Assembly: GCF_022347285.1 (NCBI RefSeq)
Contig: NZ_JAKRND010000001.1
Location: 1-64,000, forward strand
DNA length: 64,000 nt
Origin: Corynebacterium sp. ACRPH
GTDB lineage: Bacteria > Actinomycetota > Actinomycetes > Mycobacteriales > Mycobacteriaceae
Reading direction: 5' to 3'
Below, piece after piece: positions 44,829-53,398 of the stretch. Each line of letters opens with the position of its first letter. The first letter of the stretch is position 1. Both the position numbers and the translations under genes were made by a program. The notes beneath the pieces were generated by a model. That model made no database searches, was not told the DNA's origin, and was given only the letters and a program-made list of their open reading frames with translations.

Positions 44829-47144
44829 ATGGCATTTGACTGGTTCTGGAAGGCGATGGGATCTTCCCCGAAGAAGAATCAGAAGAAAAGCCGGGCCGTG
44901 GTCGCTCAGGCCGACTCGTCGCGCTACTCGGGGCTAAGCGATGCGGAGCTTCGTGACGCCGCCTCGGACGTGGTGACCGAACAATCCACTAGCGAGGATG
45001 GCCACCACTTCGGTGGGCAGGTAGACGACGCTCCCGCGCTGCTGGCAATCCTGCGCGAAGCGGCAAGCCGCACCCTGAACATGGAGCCCTTCGACGTGCA
45101 GATGCAGGGCACCTACCGGCTGCTGCACGGCGACGTGGTGGAAATGGCCACCGGTGAGGGTAAGACCCTAGCCGGCGCGATGGCCGCCGTGGGCTTTGCT
45201 TTGCAGGGCAAGCGCGTCCACGTCATCACGGTCAACAGCTACTTGGCTGGGCGCGATAACGACTGGATGGGCCCGATGTTCGACTTCTTTGGGCTAACCC
45301 ACGGCGCGATCCACGAGGACCTCACCGCGGACCAGCGCCGCGACATCTACTCCCGCGACGTCATCTTCGGAGCCATCAACGAGCTCGGCTTCGACGTCCT
45401 GCGCGACCAGCTGATCACCCGCCGCGCCGACCAGGTGCGCACCCCGGCGGACGTGGCCGTGATCGACGAGGCCGACTCGGTGATGGTCGACGAGGCCCTC
45501 GTGCCACTGGTGCTCGCCGGTTCCGAGCCCGGCCCCGCGCCCGCCGGCCGCATTACCGACCTGGTCAAGCGCATGGAGGAAGATAAGCACTTCCACGTCT
45601 CCGAGGACCACCGCAACGTCTTCCTCACCGACGAGGGCGCAGCGTTCGTAGAAAAGCAGCTGGGCGTGGAGTCTCTATACGAGGACGAAGGCGAGCTTCT
45701 GGTGCAGGTTAACGTCGCCCTGCACGCCGAGCACCTGCTGATCCGCGACGTCCACTACATCGTGCGCGACGGCAAGGTTGCTCTTATTGACGGCTCCCGC
45801 GGCCGCGTGGCCGAGCTGCAGCGTTGGCCCGACGGCCTGCAAGCGGCAGTGGAAGCCAAGGAGGGGCTGGACGTCACCGACGGCGGCCGCATCCTCGACC
45901 AGATCACCATCCAGGCGCTGGTCGGCATGTACCCGGAGGTCTGCGGCATGACGGGTACGGCCCTGGCGGCCGGGGATCAGCTGCGACAGTTCTACAACCT
46001 GCAGGTTTCCGTCATTGAACCGAACGTGCCGAACATCCGCTTCGACGAGGCCGACCGGGTGTACGTCTCCGCCGCCGAGCGCAACGACGCGGTGGTTAAG
46101 CACATCGTGGAGGTGCAGAAGACCGGCCAGCCGCAGCTGGTGGGCACCCAGGACGTCGCGGAATCCGAGGAACTGGCAGAAGCTCTGCTCTCCGCGGGTG
46201 TGGAATGCTCCGTACTGAACGCGAAGAACCACGAGGCCGAGGCGGCCGTCGTCGCCGAGGCCGGCCGCCCGGGCCGCGTGACCGTCTCCACGCAGATGGC
46301 CGGCCGCGGTACGGACATCAAGCTAGGCGGCACCGACGAGGCCGAACACGACGAGGTCGTGGAGACCGGCGGCCTGCACGTCGTGGGCGTGGGCCGCTTC
46401 CGCTCCCAGCGATTGGATAACCAGCTGCGCGGCCGCGCGGGCCGTCAGGGCGATCCAGGTAGCTCCCTGTTCTTCGTCTCCCTGGAAGACGACGTGGTCG
46501 CCGTGGGCGGCGCAGGGGAGGAGCTGCAAGCCCAGCCCAAGGACGACGGCCTGCTGCCACAGAAGAAGGTCCAGCAGTTCGTGGACCACTGCCAGCGCGT
46601 GACCGAGGGCCAGATGCTGGACATCCACGCCACCACCTGGAAGTACAACAAGATGATCAAGGACCAGCGCGACATCGTCAACGATCGCCGCGACACCCTG
46701 CTGGATACCGCCGCGGCCTGGGACGACCTGAGCTACCACAACGTCGACCGCGCCGCGGAGCTGAAGAAGCAGGGGATTAGCGAGGAAGTGCTGGAGCAGG
46801 CCGCCCGCGAAATCATGCTGTTCCACCTGGATAACGAGTGGTCGGAGCACCTGGCTTACCTGGATGACGTGCGCGAGTCCATCCACCTGCGCGCCATCGC
46901 CCGCGAATCGCCGATCGACGAGTTCCACCGCATGTCCATCGCCGCCTTCGGCGAGCTGGCCGAGCGTGCCGTCAACAAGGCCCGCGAGACGTTTGACGAG
47001 GTAGAGATCACTTCCGAGGGCGCCCAGCTGGGCGAGATGGGCCTGCACAAGCCCAGCGCTACGTGGACTTACATGGTGAACGACAACCCGCTATCCTCCT
47101 CCGGGGGATCTGTGATGGGGTCTATCGTTCAGATGTTCCGCTAG
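44829..47144 (+). CDS. secA2: accessory preprotein translocase ATPase SecA2
   Basis: 771 residues from ATG 44829 (MAFDWFWKAMG) with GAAGG upstream; the frame is open for 750 bases further but that is a shadow of the hydrolase. Walker A GEGKT at 109-113, Walker B VIDEADSVMVDEAL, motif VI QLRGRAGRQGDPGSS. Shorter than SecA1 and without the C-terminal zinc finger, and the neighbour odhI confirms it as the SecA2 paralogue. SecA2 exports a small set of proteins and in C. glutamicum appears essential. A possible -10 TATTCT sits at 44796-44801. Confidence 0.93.
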   Translation: MAFDWFWKAMGSSPKKNQKKSRAVVAQADSSRYSGLSDAELRDAASDVVTEQSTSEDGHHFGGQVDDAPALLAILREAASRTLNMEPFDVQMQGTYRLLHGDVVEMATGEGKTLAGAMAAVGFALQGKRVHVITVNSYLAGRDNDWMGPMFDFFGLTHGAIHEDLTADQRRDIYSRDVIFGAINELGFDVLRDQLITRRADQVRTPADVAVIDEADSVMVDEALVPLVLAGSEPGPAPAGRITDLVKRMEEDKHFHVSEDHRNVFLTDEGAAFVEKQLGVESLYEDEGELLVQVNVALHAEHLLIRDVHYIVRDGKVALIDGSRGRVAELQRWPDGLQAAVEAKEGLDVTDGGRILDQITIQALVGMYPEVCGMTGTALAAGDQLRQFYNLQVSVIEPNVPNIRFDEADRVYVSAAERNDAVVKHIVEVQKTGQPQLVGTQDVAESEELAEALLSAGVECSVLNAKNHEAEAAVVAEAGRPGRVTVSTQMAGRGTDIKLGGTDEAEHDEVVETGGLHVVGVGRFRSQRLDNQLRGRAGRQGDPGSSLFFVSLEDDVVAVGGAGEELQAQPKDDGLLPQKKVQQFVDHCQRVTEGQMLDIHATTWKYNKMIKDQRDIVNDRRDTLLDTAAAWDDLSYHNVDRAAELKKQGISEEVLEQAAREIMLFHLDNEWSEHLAYLDDVRESIHLRAIARESPIDEFHRMSIAAFGELAERAVNKARETFDEVEITSEGAQLGEMGLHKPSATWTYMVNDNPLSSSGGSVMGSIVQMFR

Positions 47145-47215
47145 CTGCTTTAGGGTATTGTTAGACGTATTGTTATAGCCGAACCGATTAGTTCGAATGA
47201 GAGGACTTGAAAGCC

Positions 47216-47650
47216 ATGAGCGATAACACCGGAGTGCCTGAGGCATCTGTCGAGACCACGTCAGTCTTTCGCGCAGACCTTCTAAAGGAGATGGAGTCTG
47301 GTTCGCAGCACGATGCCTCTCCCGCCGGTGTGGAGGGCCTTCCTGAAGGCTCTGCGCTGCTGGTTGTGAAGCGCGGCCCGAACGCTGGCTCCCGCTTCCT
47401 GCTGGACCAAGACACGACCGCCGCTGGCCGCCACCCGGACAGCGACATCTTCCTGGATGACGTCACCGTTTCCCGCCGCCACGCTGAGTTCCGCCGCAAT
47501 GGCGACCAGTACGAGGTTGTGGACGTCGGATCCCTGAACGGCACCTACGTGAACCGCGAGCCGAAGAACTCCTCCGTTCTGTCCAATGGCGACGAGATCC
47601 AGATCGGCAAGTTCCGCCTGGTGTTCCTGAACGGTTCGAAGGAAGCCTAA
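47216..47650 (+). CDS. odhI: OdhI/GarA FHA-domain metabolic switch protein
   Basis: 144 residues from ATG 47216. N-terminus carries VETTSVFRADLLKEME, in which Thr-14 and Thr-15 are the PknG/PknA/PknB phosphorylation sites. The FHA domain (about 50-140) contains AGRHPDSDIFLDDVTVSRRHAEF and SLNGTYVNREP. Unphosphorylated OdhI inhibits 2-oxoglutarate dehydrogenase (OdhA), and phosphorylation makes it fold on itself and releases the enzyme, tying the TCA cycle to glutamate metabolism. Directly downstream of secA2 and upstream of ftsR. A -10-like TATAGC lies at 47174. Confidence 0.96.
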   Translation: MSDNTGVPEASVETTSVFRADLLKEMESGSQHDASPAGVEGLPEGSALLVVKRGPNAGSRFLLDQDTTAAGRHPDSDIFLDDVTVSRRHAEFRRNGDQYEVVDVGSLNGTYVNREPKNSSVLSNGDEIQIGKFRLVFLNGSKEA

Positions 47651-47656
47651 GGAAAA

Positions 47657-48394
47657 GTGAGCGCACAGAGAAGCCACGCTAGCGCTCCTGCACCTGCCTC
47701 CTCACCAGCCGGAAGGGTTCTTCCCACTTCGTCCATTGGCGATGTGCTGAAGCAGCTGAAGCCGGACTTCCCGGACGTCACCGTCTCGAAGATCCGCTTC
47801 CTGGAATCCGAAGGTCTGGTTAGCCCGCGCCGTTCGCAGAGCGGTTACCGGCGCTTTTCCCCGGAGGATATTTCCAGGCTGCGCTACATTTTGACCCTTC
47901 AGCGGGATAACTACCTGCCGCTGAAGGTTATCCGCGAACGTCTGGAGGCAATGGACTCCGGCAAGGTCACCCCCGTGACCGCCGCCCGCAAGTCCGCCCC
48001 CGGTGCGATCTCCCCGGAGCAGATGCGGGCCACGCAGTCCCGCCGCCTGACCCGCGCGGACGTTACGGCGCGCGCCAACGTGCAGGATTCTTTCACCGGA
48101 TCCCTGATCCGCATGGGGCTGATCTCCGCCGACTCGGCCGGTTTCTTCTCGGTCGATGACGTCGAGATCGTGCAGATCGCGCAGAACCTGACCGACCACG
48201 GCCTGGATAACCGCCACCTGAAGGCGCTGTTGACCATCGCGAACCGCCAGTTCGACATGGTTTCCCGCATCGCCGACCCGCTGGCTCACGGCCGCGACGA
48301 GAACGCCCAGCAGCGCTCCGCCGAGACCGCCCGCGAGATGTCCGCGCTGATCATTTCGCTCAACACCGCGCTGGTGAAGGGCAACCTTGGCTAA
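47657..48394 (+). CDS. ftsR: MerR-family transcriptional regulator FtsR
   Basis: 245 residues from GTG, 6 bases after odhI. N-terminal MerR winged HTH: IGDVLKQLKPDFPDVTVSKI then RFLESEGLVSPRRSQSGYRRFSPEDISRLRYI. No cysteine cluster, so not a metal sensor. In C. glutamicum the same-position gene (Cg1631) activates ftsZ. The C-terminal helical half (residues 140-245) would sense or dimerise. Its last codons overlap the DUF151 TTG by 8 bases. Confidence 0.88.
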   Translation: MSAQRSHASAPAPASSPAGRVLPTSSIGDVLKQLKPDFPDVTVSKIRFLESEGLVSPRRSQSGYRRFSPEDISRLRYILTLQRDNYLPLKVIRERLEAMDSGKVTPVTAARKSAPGAISPEQMRATQSRRLTRADVTARANVQDSFTGSLIRMGLISADSAGFFSVDDVEIVQIAQNLTDHGLDNRHLKALLTIANRQFDMVSRIADPLAHGRDENAQQRSAETAREMSALIISLNTALVKGNLG

Positions 48395-48974
48395 AGGCAC
48401 CGAAGTCGTCTTCCTCGGCCGCGCTGTCGGTAGCTCTCTCGGTTGCGGCGCGCCCGTGCCCGACTGTCTTATTTTTATGACGCCCCAGCGCACCCACATC
48501 CTGCCGATCTGGGTGGAGCCAACGTTGGATCTGGGCGGGCGCCCCACGGATGCCGAGGTGCTGGCGAACATCCTGAAGCACGACGAGGCGCGCGACCCGT
48601 GGTTCGCCCGCATCGTCACCAACTCCCGCGGCCAAATGACCGCCGGTTTGGTGCTGGAGGAAGGGGAGTCCGAGCGTTTCATCGACATTCGCCCCTCCAT
48701 CCTGGAGCCCTTGTGGCACGCGGGCGTGATCTTCGACGTGCGCGTTGAACCCGGGGTGGAAAGCTCGCTGATCCGCGTAAACCCCGCCTGGGTCGACGAA
48801 CTCGAGGCGAAGCTCAAGCAGGTGGACGAAGACGGCGACCAGGTGGACTTCCTACTGGACTGGAGCCCGGAGGACATGGACTTCACCGCCAGCGATAACG
48901 CGGATTCCGACTTCCAGCAGATGTGGGAGGGCCTCGGCCTGTCGAGCGACCTCGACGACTGGTTAAAGGAATGA
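48387..48974 (+). CDS. DUF151 bifunctional-nuclease-like protein
   Basis: 195 residues from TTG overlapping ftsR. The BFN/DUF151 fold spans 5-135 (FMTPQRTHILPIWVEP, RPTDAEVLANILKHDEARDP, RIVTNSRGQMTAGLVLEEG, FIDIRPSILEPLWHAG). The acidic C-terminal 50 residues are of low complexity. Family members are reported as small nucleases; role here unknown. Conserved with odhI and ftsR across corynebacteria and mycobacteria. The segment over the dispersed motif at 48479 uses AT-rich codons CTT ATT TTT ATG. Confidence 0.85.
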   Translation: MAKGTEVVFLGRAVGSSLGCGAPVPDCLIFMTPQRTHILPIWVEPTLDLGGRPTDAEVLANILKHDEARDPWFARIVTNSRGQMTAGLVLEEGESERFIDIRPSILEPLWHAGVIFDVRVEPGVESSLIRVNPAWVDELEAKLKQVDEDGDQVDFLLDWSPEDMDFTASDNADSDFQQMWEGLGLSSDLDDWLKE

Positions 48975-49035
48975 CACGCCTGTTGTTACACGTGTGATTT
49001 TTGTGACTCGTGTTAAAGTAATGTTCGGCTAGCGG

Positions 49036-49063
49036 TTGACTGTGCCGCAAACCGGTCTAATCT
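49036..49063 (+). promoter_or_regulatory. promoter for the second MerR gene
   Basis: TTGACT (49036-49041), 16-base spacer, TAATCT (49058-49063), in the intergenic gap before the MerR gene at 49099; leader of about 30 nt with SD AGGAG. Confidence 0.55.
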
Positions 49064-49098
49064 TTAGAAGAGAATTGAAATTACACCAGGAGTGTTTC

Positions 49099-49611
49099 AT
49101 GCAGGATGCCCTTTTCGACGTCCATGGCCCCGACGACGAGGTCGGCTACCGCGTGCCGATCGCCTGCCAAGTCGCCGGCATTACCTACCGTCAGCTGGAC
49201 TACTGGGCCCGCACCAAGCTGGTTCAGCCCAGCATCCGTAATGCCGCCGGCTCCGGATCCCAGCGCCTGTACTCCTTCCGCGACATCCTGGTGCTGAAGA
49301 TCGTGAAAGGCCTGCTGGATACCGGCATTTCCCTGCAGAACATCCGCAAGGCCGTGGAAAAGCTGGAGAACCTGGGCGTCGACGACCTCGCCGGCATCAC
49401 CCTCGTCTCCGACGGCCACACCGTCTACGAGTGCCGCTCCTCCGAGGAAGTCATCGACCTCCTCAACGGCGGCCAGGGCGTATTCGGCATTGCCGTTCCG
49501 GGCCTGATGAAGGAACTGACCGGCACCATCACCGCCTTCCCCTCCGAGAAGGTCGTGCAGGACGCTGCCATCGACGAGCTGGCCGAGCGCCGCCGTCGCC
49601 GTATGGCCTAA
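49099..49611 (+). CDS. MerR-family regulator
   Basis: 170 residues from ATG 49099 with AGGAG 7 bases upstream. HTH: YRVPIACQVAGITYRQLDYWARTKLVQPSI, RLYSFRDILVLKIVKGLLDTGISLQNIRKAVEKLENLG. Matches the second MerR gene of the odhI neighbourhood in C. glutamicum. The C-terminal GGQGVFGIAVPGLMKELTGTITAFPS is not a known sensor domain. Target unknown. Its TAA shares CTAA with the stop of the convergent gene. Confidence 0.85.
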   Translation: MQDALFDVHGPDDEVGYRVPIACQVAGITYRQLDYWARTKLVQPSIRNAAGSGSQRLYSFRDILVLKIVKGLLDTGISLQNIRKAVEKLENLGVDDLAGITLVSDGHTVYECRSSEEVIDLLNGGQGVFGIAVPGLMKELTGTITAFPSEKVVQDAAIDELAERRRRRMA

Positions 49612-50111
49612 AGCTGCCTCAGAAAAGCTCCCCGCGCCCGCTGGTTCAGCTCCGGCAGGGGACCATCCTGAAGCTGCGGGGCCAACACTCCACCATTCTC
49701 TTCTGCGACCTCCACCTTGGAGACCGCCAGCGCCTCATCGGCCATCTGCCGATCCGCTGGCTTCCACAGCTCTGCGCCCGGCTGGCCGCCCTCACCCCAC
49801 GCCTTGTAAGCCTTAATCGCTTCCGCGTCCGGCTTACGCACAACCTCCGCCTTTAGGCAGTGGTCCAGCTCCACCTCGTTCGCATCGTTAAACTCCTGCA
49901 CCGCATCCTTCAACTCCGCCTCATTCGCAGCCCACACCTGCACCACGAATTCCCCCTGCGGGCATTCCGGCGCGGCCAAGTCGTCCTGGTTATTCCGCGC
50001 CAGCGCCACCCACCCGGCCACTAGGAGCGCCACCACGATCACGGCCGCGAGCGCTGCCCAGACCCATCCGGCAACCCGATAGTTCTGCTTTCCGCTTGCG
50101 TGACGTGCCAC
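49608..50111 (-). CDS. membrane-anchored extracytoplasmic protein, unknown
   Basis: 167 residues. One TM anchor (AGWVWAALAAVIVVALLVAGWVAL, about 14-37), short cytoplasmic start, then a 130-residue outer domain (PECPQGEFVVQVWAANEAEL, FNDANEVELDHCLKAEVV, AELWKPADRQMADEAL). The two cysteines could pair. This segment resembles the N-terminal lobe of corynebacterial substrate-binding/VWA proteins, truncated; that is tentative. Its stop overlaps the MerR stop by 4 bases; separate from the gene upstream by 25 bases. Confidence 0.6.
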   Translation of the reverse strand: MARHASGKQNYRVAGWVWAALAAVIVVALLVAGWVALARNNQDDLAAPECPQGEFVVQVWAANEAELKDAVQEFNDANEVELDHCLKAEVVRKPDAEAIKAYKAWGEGGQPGAELWKPADRQMADEALAVSKVEVAEENGGVLAPQLQDGPLPELNQRARGAFLRQL

Positions 50112-50136
50112 GATTCTTCTTCCTCCCAGTAGTTTT

Positions 50137-50976
50137 CTACCCAGTGTAGGCCAGTAGCCGCTTGCGCAGCCCCTGTCCGCGCTCCATCAGCCCCTTTTGC
50201 CGGGCCACGTACTCCGCCCGTCCCGCCGGGGTCTCGATCCGCACCGGCTCGAAACCCCATTCGCGCAGGTCATAGGGCGAGGCCTCCATGTCCAGCCGGC
50301 GCACGTCGCACGCCAGCTCGAAGCAGTCCAGCCACAGCTCGCCGGGGATCAGCGGCCCCAGCTTCGTGGCCCACTTGTATAGATCCATGGTGGCGTGCAG
50401 GCAGCCCGGCTGCTCGAGCTGAGGCTGCGAGTCGCGTGTTGGGGTGTGGGCGTTGCGGGGCGCGGCGGCGTCCGTAAAAAAGCGAAAAGCGTCAAAGTGC
50501 GTGCACTTCAACTGCGACGCTTCCACCACCTCGTCGGTACCGGCCGCGCCCAGCCGCAAAGGCTCGGGGTGGCGGGGCGCATCCTTGTAGACCATCGCCC
50601 ACTCGTGCAACCCAAAGCAGCCGAGCACGGGCGGATGCCGGTACGTGGCGTCCAATAGCCGCGCGATATAGCGCACCGTCTTGCCTCGCGTGGCCATAAA
50701 CCGTTCCGCATCGAGGGTCCACACGTCGCCGCGGCGCACGTAGTGGTCCTTGTACTGCGGCAGGTCGCCGTCGCCATCCCACACCACACCCTTATTGACG
50801 CCCGGATGCCAGTGGCTCAGCTTCCCAGGGGTAGTGGGGTAGTAGGTGAACATGAAATCCCACACCGGGTGCCTTTCACCCTCCGCGCGGCGCCTGCGGT
50901 GCCCCTCGGTGAGGCGCTGCACGCGCTCCCGGTGGGCGGCTTGCCTATCGCGCCAGTTGTGCAGTACCTCAGTCAT
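50137..50976 (-). CDS. conserved actinobacterial protein, often labelled 3-methyladenine DNA glycosylase
   Basis: 279 residues, no TM segment. Recognisable runs: HPVWDFMFTYYPTTPGKLSHWHPG, GCFGLHEWAMVY, QLKCTHFDAFRFFT, LEQPGCLHATMDLYKWATKLGPL. Many His and Trp residues suggest an enzyme. I see no HhH-GPD motif, so I doubt the glycosylase label that some genomes carry. Its ATG overlaps the stop of the CBS protein upstream by 8 bases, so expression is coupled to the CNNM pair. Confidence 0.55.
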   Translation of the reverse strand: MTEVLHNWRDRQAAHRERVQRLTEGHRRRRAEGERHPVWDFMFTYYPTTPGKLSHWHPGVNKGVVWDGDGDLPQYKDHYVRRGDVWTLDAERFMATRGKTVRYIARLLDATYRHPPVLGCFGLHEWAMVYKDAPRHPEPLRLGAAGTDEVVEASQLKCTHFDAFRFFTDAAAPRNAHTPTRDSQPQLEQPGCLHATMDLYKWATKLGPLIPGELWLDCFELACDVRRLDMEASPYDLREWGFEPVRIETPAGRAEYVARQKGLMERGQGLRKRLLAYTG

Positions 50977-52012
50977 GGGTCCAGTCGCGGACGGTGCCGA
51001 CGAGCTCCTCGATGATGTCCTCCAGCGTGATCATGCCGATGATCTGCCCATCCGCATCCACCACCGCGGCGATGTGGCTGGAGGTACGGCGCATGTTACG
51101 CATCGCTACGTCGAAGCTGGAACCCGTCTTGACCTCCAGCAGGGGGCGGATGTCCGTGGTATCCAGCTGGCCGTCGGGCTCCACCAGGTTGTCCAGCACA
51201 TCCTTGACGTGGACGTAGCCGATCCACTTGCCCTTGGTATCGGTGACGGGGAAGCGGGAGTAGCCCGTCTCCTGCACAGCCTTCTCCACGGCCGCGACCT
51301 TCATACGCGGGCCATCCTGTCGGATGCAGTGCACGTCGGCCGCGGGGATCAGCACCTCGTCCAGCGTGCGGCGCGAGGAGCTCAAAGCCTTGTCCAGACG
51401 GTTGGCCTCCTCCGGGGCGATCAGCCCCTCGGAGCGGGAATCCTGGATCATGCTGGCCAGCTCGGCGGGGGAGACGGTGGAATCCAGCTCGTCCTTCTGC
51501 TCCACGCCCATCAGCTTGAGCGTATGGCGGGCGATCCAGTTCAGCAGCTGCATGATCGGGTTCGTGACCTTGACGAACAAAAGGTGCAGTGGCACCACGA
51601 ACGTCGCGACGGTTTCCGGGCCGGCCAGGGCGATGTTCTTCGGCACCATCTCACCCAGGATGATGTGCAGCATCGTCACGACCAGCAGGGCAATCGCAAA
51701 GCTCACCGGGTGCAGCATCTCCGGTGGCAGCCCCAGTGCCTCGAACGGCGCCTCGATGAGGTGCGCGATCGCGGGCTCGCCGACCTTACCCAGCAGCAGC
51801 GAGGCGATCGTAATGCCGAACTGCGCGCCCGCCAGCATGATCGACAGGTGCTCGCTGGCGTAAAGCACCCGCTTGGCGCGCTTGTTGCCCGCGGCGATCA
51901 TGGAATCCAGGCGATCCCTGCGCGAGGAAATCAGCGCGAACTCCACCGCCACGAAGAAGGCGTTGAGCGCCAGCAGGAAGACGGCAAAGACGATGGCCCA
52001 AATGTCACTCAT
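50969..52012 (-). CDS. CNNM/HlyC-CorC family membrane protein with CBS domains (short form)
   Basis: 347 residues. DUF21 transmembrane domain (about 1-190; FAVFLLALNAFFVAVEFALISSRRDRLD, LSIMLAGAQFGITIASLLLG, AIALLVVTMLHIILGEMVPKN) followed by a CBS pair (about 205-335; VLIPAADVHCIRQD, FDVAMRNMRRTSSHIAAVVD, GMITLEDIIEELVGTVRDW). Lacks the C-terminal CorC/HlyC domain found in the upstream paralogue. Family members act in Mg2+ or Co2+ homeostasis, possibly export. ATG overlaps the stop of the upstream paralogue by one base. Confidence 0.85.
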   Translation of the reverse strand: MSDIWAIVFAVFLLALNAFFVAVEFALISSRRDRLDSMIAAGNKRAKRVLYASEHLSIMLAGAQFGITIASLLLGKVGEPAIAHLIEAPFEALGLPPEMLHPVSFAIALLVVTMLHIILGEMVPKNIALAGPETVATFVVPLHLLFVKVTNPIMQLLNWIARHTLKLMGVEQKDELDSTVSPAELASMIQDSRSEGLIAPEEANRLDKALSSSRRTLDEVLIPAADVHCIRQDGPRMKVAAVEKAVQETGYSRFPVTDTKGKWIGYVHVKDVLDNLVEPDGQLDTTDIRPLLEVKTGSSFDVAMRNMRRTSSHIAAVVDADGQIIGMITLEDIIEELVGTVRDWTHD

Positions 52013-53382
52013 TAGTTTGCCTCCTCCTTGGTCAGCGGTTGCAGCAGCACCTTGTCCACGCGCCGGTTATCCATCTCCTTGACGGTGGCCCGCCAGCGTC
52101 CGGACATGCCCGTTTCGAAGCTCTCCATCATCTCGTTGTCGCCGACGGGCAGCAACACCTCGTCCCCCTCGGCGGGGATGCGCCCCAGCGTGGCCATGAT
52201 CAACCCGCCGAGCGTATCGTAGTCGCCCTCTGGCGCGGTGTAGCCCACGGCGTCCGGCAGCTCGTCGGTGCGCACCAGGCCGGAAACCTCCCAGTGGGTG
52301 CCCGTCTTGCGGACTTCCTTGTCCTCTTCCACGTCGTCGTGCTCGTCCCACACCTCGCCGAGGATCTCCTCGACCACGTCCTCGATCGTCACGATTCCGG
52401 CGGTGCCGCCGTACTCGTCCACGACCATCACCAGCTGCGAGCCCGCGGCCCGCACCTGATTCAGCACGTCATCGCCGCTCAAAGAATCCGGCACGGAGGG
52501 GACGTTCTTCATCAGCTTGTTCAAAGTGGTGGTGGGGCGCGAGTCGTGGGGGATGGTCAGTGCATCCTTCACGTGCACCACGCCCACGGTCTCGTCCAGG
52601 TCCCCACGGGTCACGGGGAAGCGCGAGTGCCCGGTTTCCAGCGCCAGCTCGATCAGATCCTGCGCGGTCTCCTCGACAGTCAGAGATTCGACGGTCGACC
52701 GGGGTGTCATCACATCCTCCGCTGAGGCGTCACTAAACCGCAGCGACAGATCCAGAATCCGCGCCTTAGACTCGGTGAACCCACCGCTGCCCGTCGAGTT
52801 TCTCACCAGCGCCGAGAGCTCCTCGGCCGATCGTGCGGACGCCAACTCGTCCGCCGGCTCAATGCCCAACTTCCGCACAACCGCGTTGGCCATGGAGTTC
52901 ATCCCGTTGATGAACCACTTCAGCACCACGTTGAAGGTCCACGCCGGGCGGATCGTAGCGCGGGCCACCTCGATGGGGTGGGTGATTGCCAGGTTCTTCG
53001 GCACCAGCTCGCCGAACACCATCGACAGCACCGTTGCCACAATCAGCGACAGCACCAGGGCGATCGGCATGGCGGCGGCCTCGCTTAACCCCGCAGCTTC
53101 CAGCACCGGGTCGAAGAACTTCGCCAGGATCGGCTCCGCCAGATAACCCGTGGCCAGGGTGGTGATCGTAATGCCCAGCTGCGCGCCGGAAAGCAGAAAG
53201 GAGAGCTGCCCGTGCGCCTTTTGCACCAGCTTCGCCGTGCCGTCGCCCTTGGTGCGGGCGTGCTCGTCAATGGTGGAGCGTTCCAGCCCCGTCATCGCGA
53301 ATTCCACAGCCACGAACAGGCCGGTAGCGGCCGTTAGCAGCACAAACAGGACTAGCCCGACTAGGGAAAGAACTATGTCCAC
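52012..53382 (-). CDS. CNNM/HlyC-CorC family membrane protein with CBS domains (full form)
   Basis: 456 residues. DUF21 TM domain (1-200; LVLFVLLTAATGLFVAVEFAMTG, ALVLSLIVATVLSMVFGELVPKNL), CBS pair (220-350; VMTPRSTVESLTV, GIVTIEDVVEEILGEV) and the C-terminal CorC_HlyC domain (355-456; EVSGLVRTDELPDAVG, YDTLGGLIMATLGRIPAEGDEV). It forms a tandem with the shorter paralogue; such pairs may heterodimerise. Role: divalent cation homeostasis by family. Sixteen bases separate it from the helicase gene upstream, so this looks like one run from gnd down to 50.1 kb. Confidence 0.87.
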   Translation of the reverse strand: MDIVLSLVGLVLFVLLTAATGLFVAVEFAMTGLERSTIDEHARTKGDGTAKLVQKAHGQLSFLLSGAQLGITITTLATGYLAEPILAKFFDPVLEAAGLSEAAAMPIALVLSLIVATVLSMVFGELVPKNLAITHPIEVARATIRPAWTFNVVLKWFINGMNSMANAVVRKLGIEPADELASARSAEELSALVRNSTGSGGFTESKARILDLSLRFSDASAEDVMTPRSTVESLTVEETAQDLIELALETGHSRFPVTRGDLDETVGVVHVKDALTIPHDSRPTTTLNKLMKNVPSVPDSLSGDDVLNQVRAAGSQLVMVVDEYGGTAGIVTIEDVVEEILGEVWDEHDDVEEDKEVRKTGTHWEVSGLVRTDELPDAVGYTAPEGDYDTLGGLIMATLGRIPAEGDEVLLPVGDNEMMESFETGMSGRWRATVKEMDNRRVDKVLLQPLTKEEAN

Positions 53383-53398
53383 TTGAGTATTCCGACTC

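Noticed and set aside
47180..47195. CGAAC-N6-GTTCG before odhI as a LexA box
   Set aside because: The spacer is 6 instead of the 4 expected for actinobacterial SOS boxes, and odhI is not an SOS gene.
49608..50111. Short membrane protein as a frameshifted piece of a larger substrate-binding/VWA gene
   Set aside because: No continuation of the VWA part is found in any frame upstream or downstream, so it is treated as a complete small gene.
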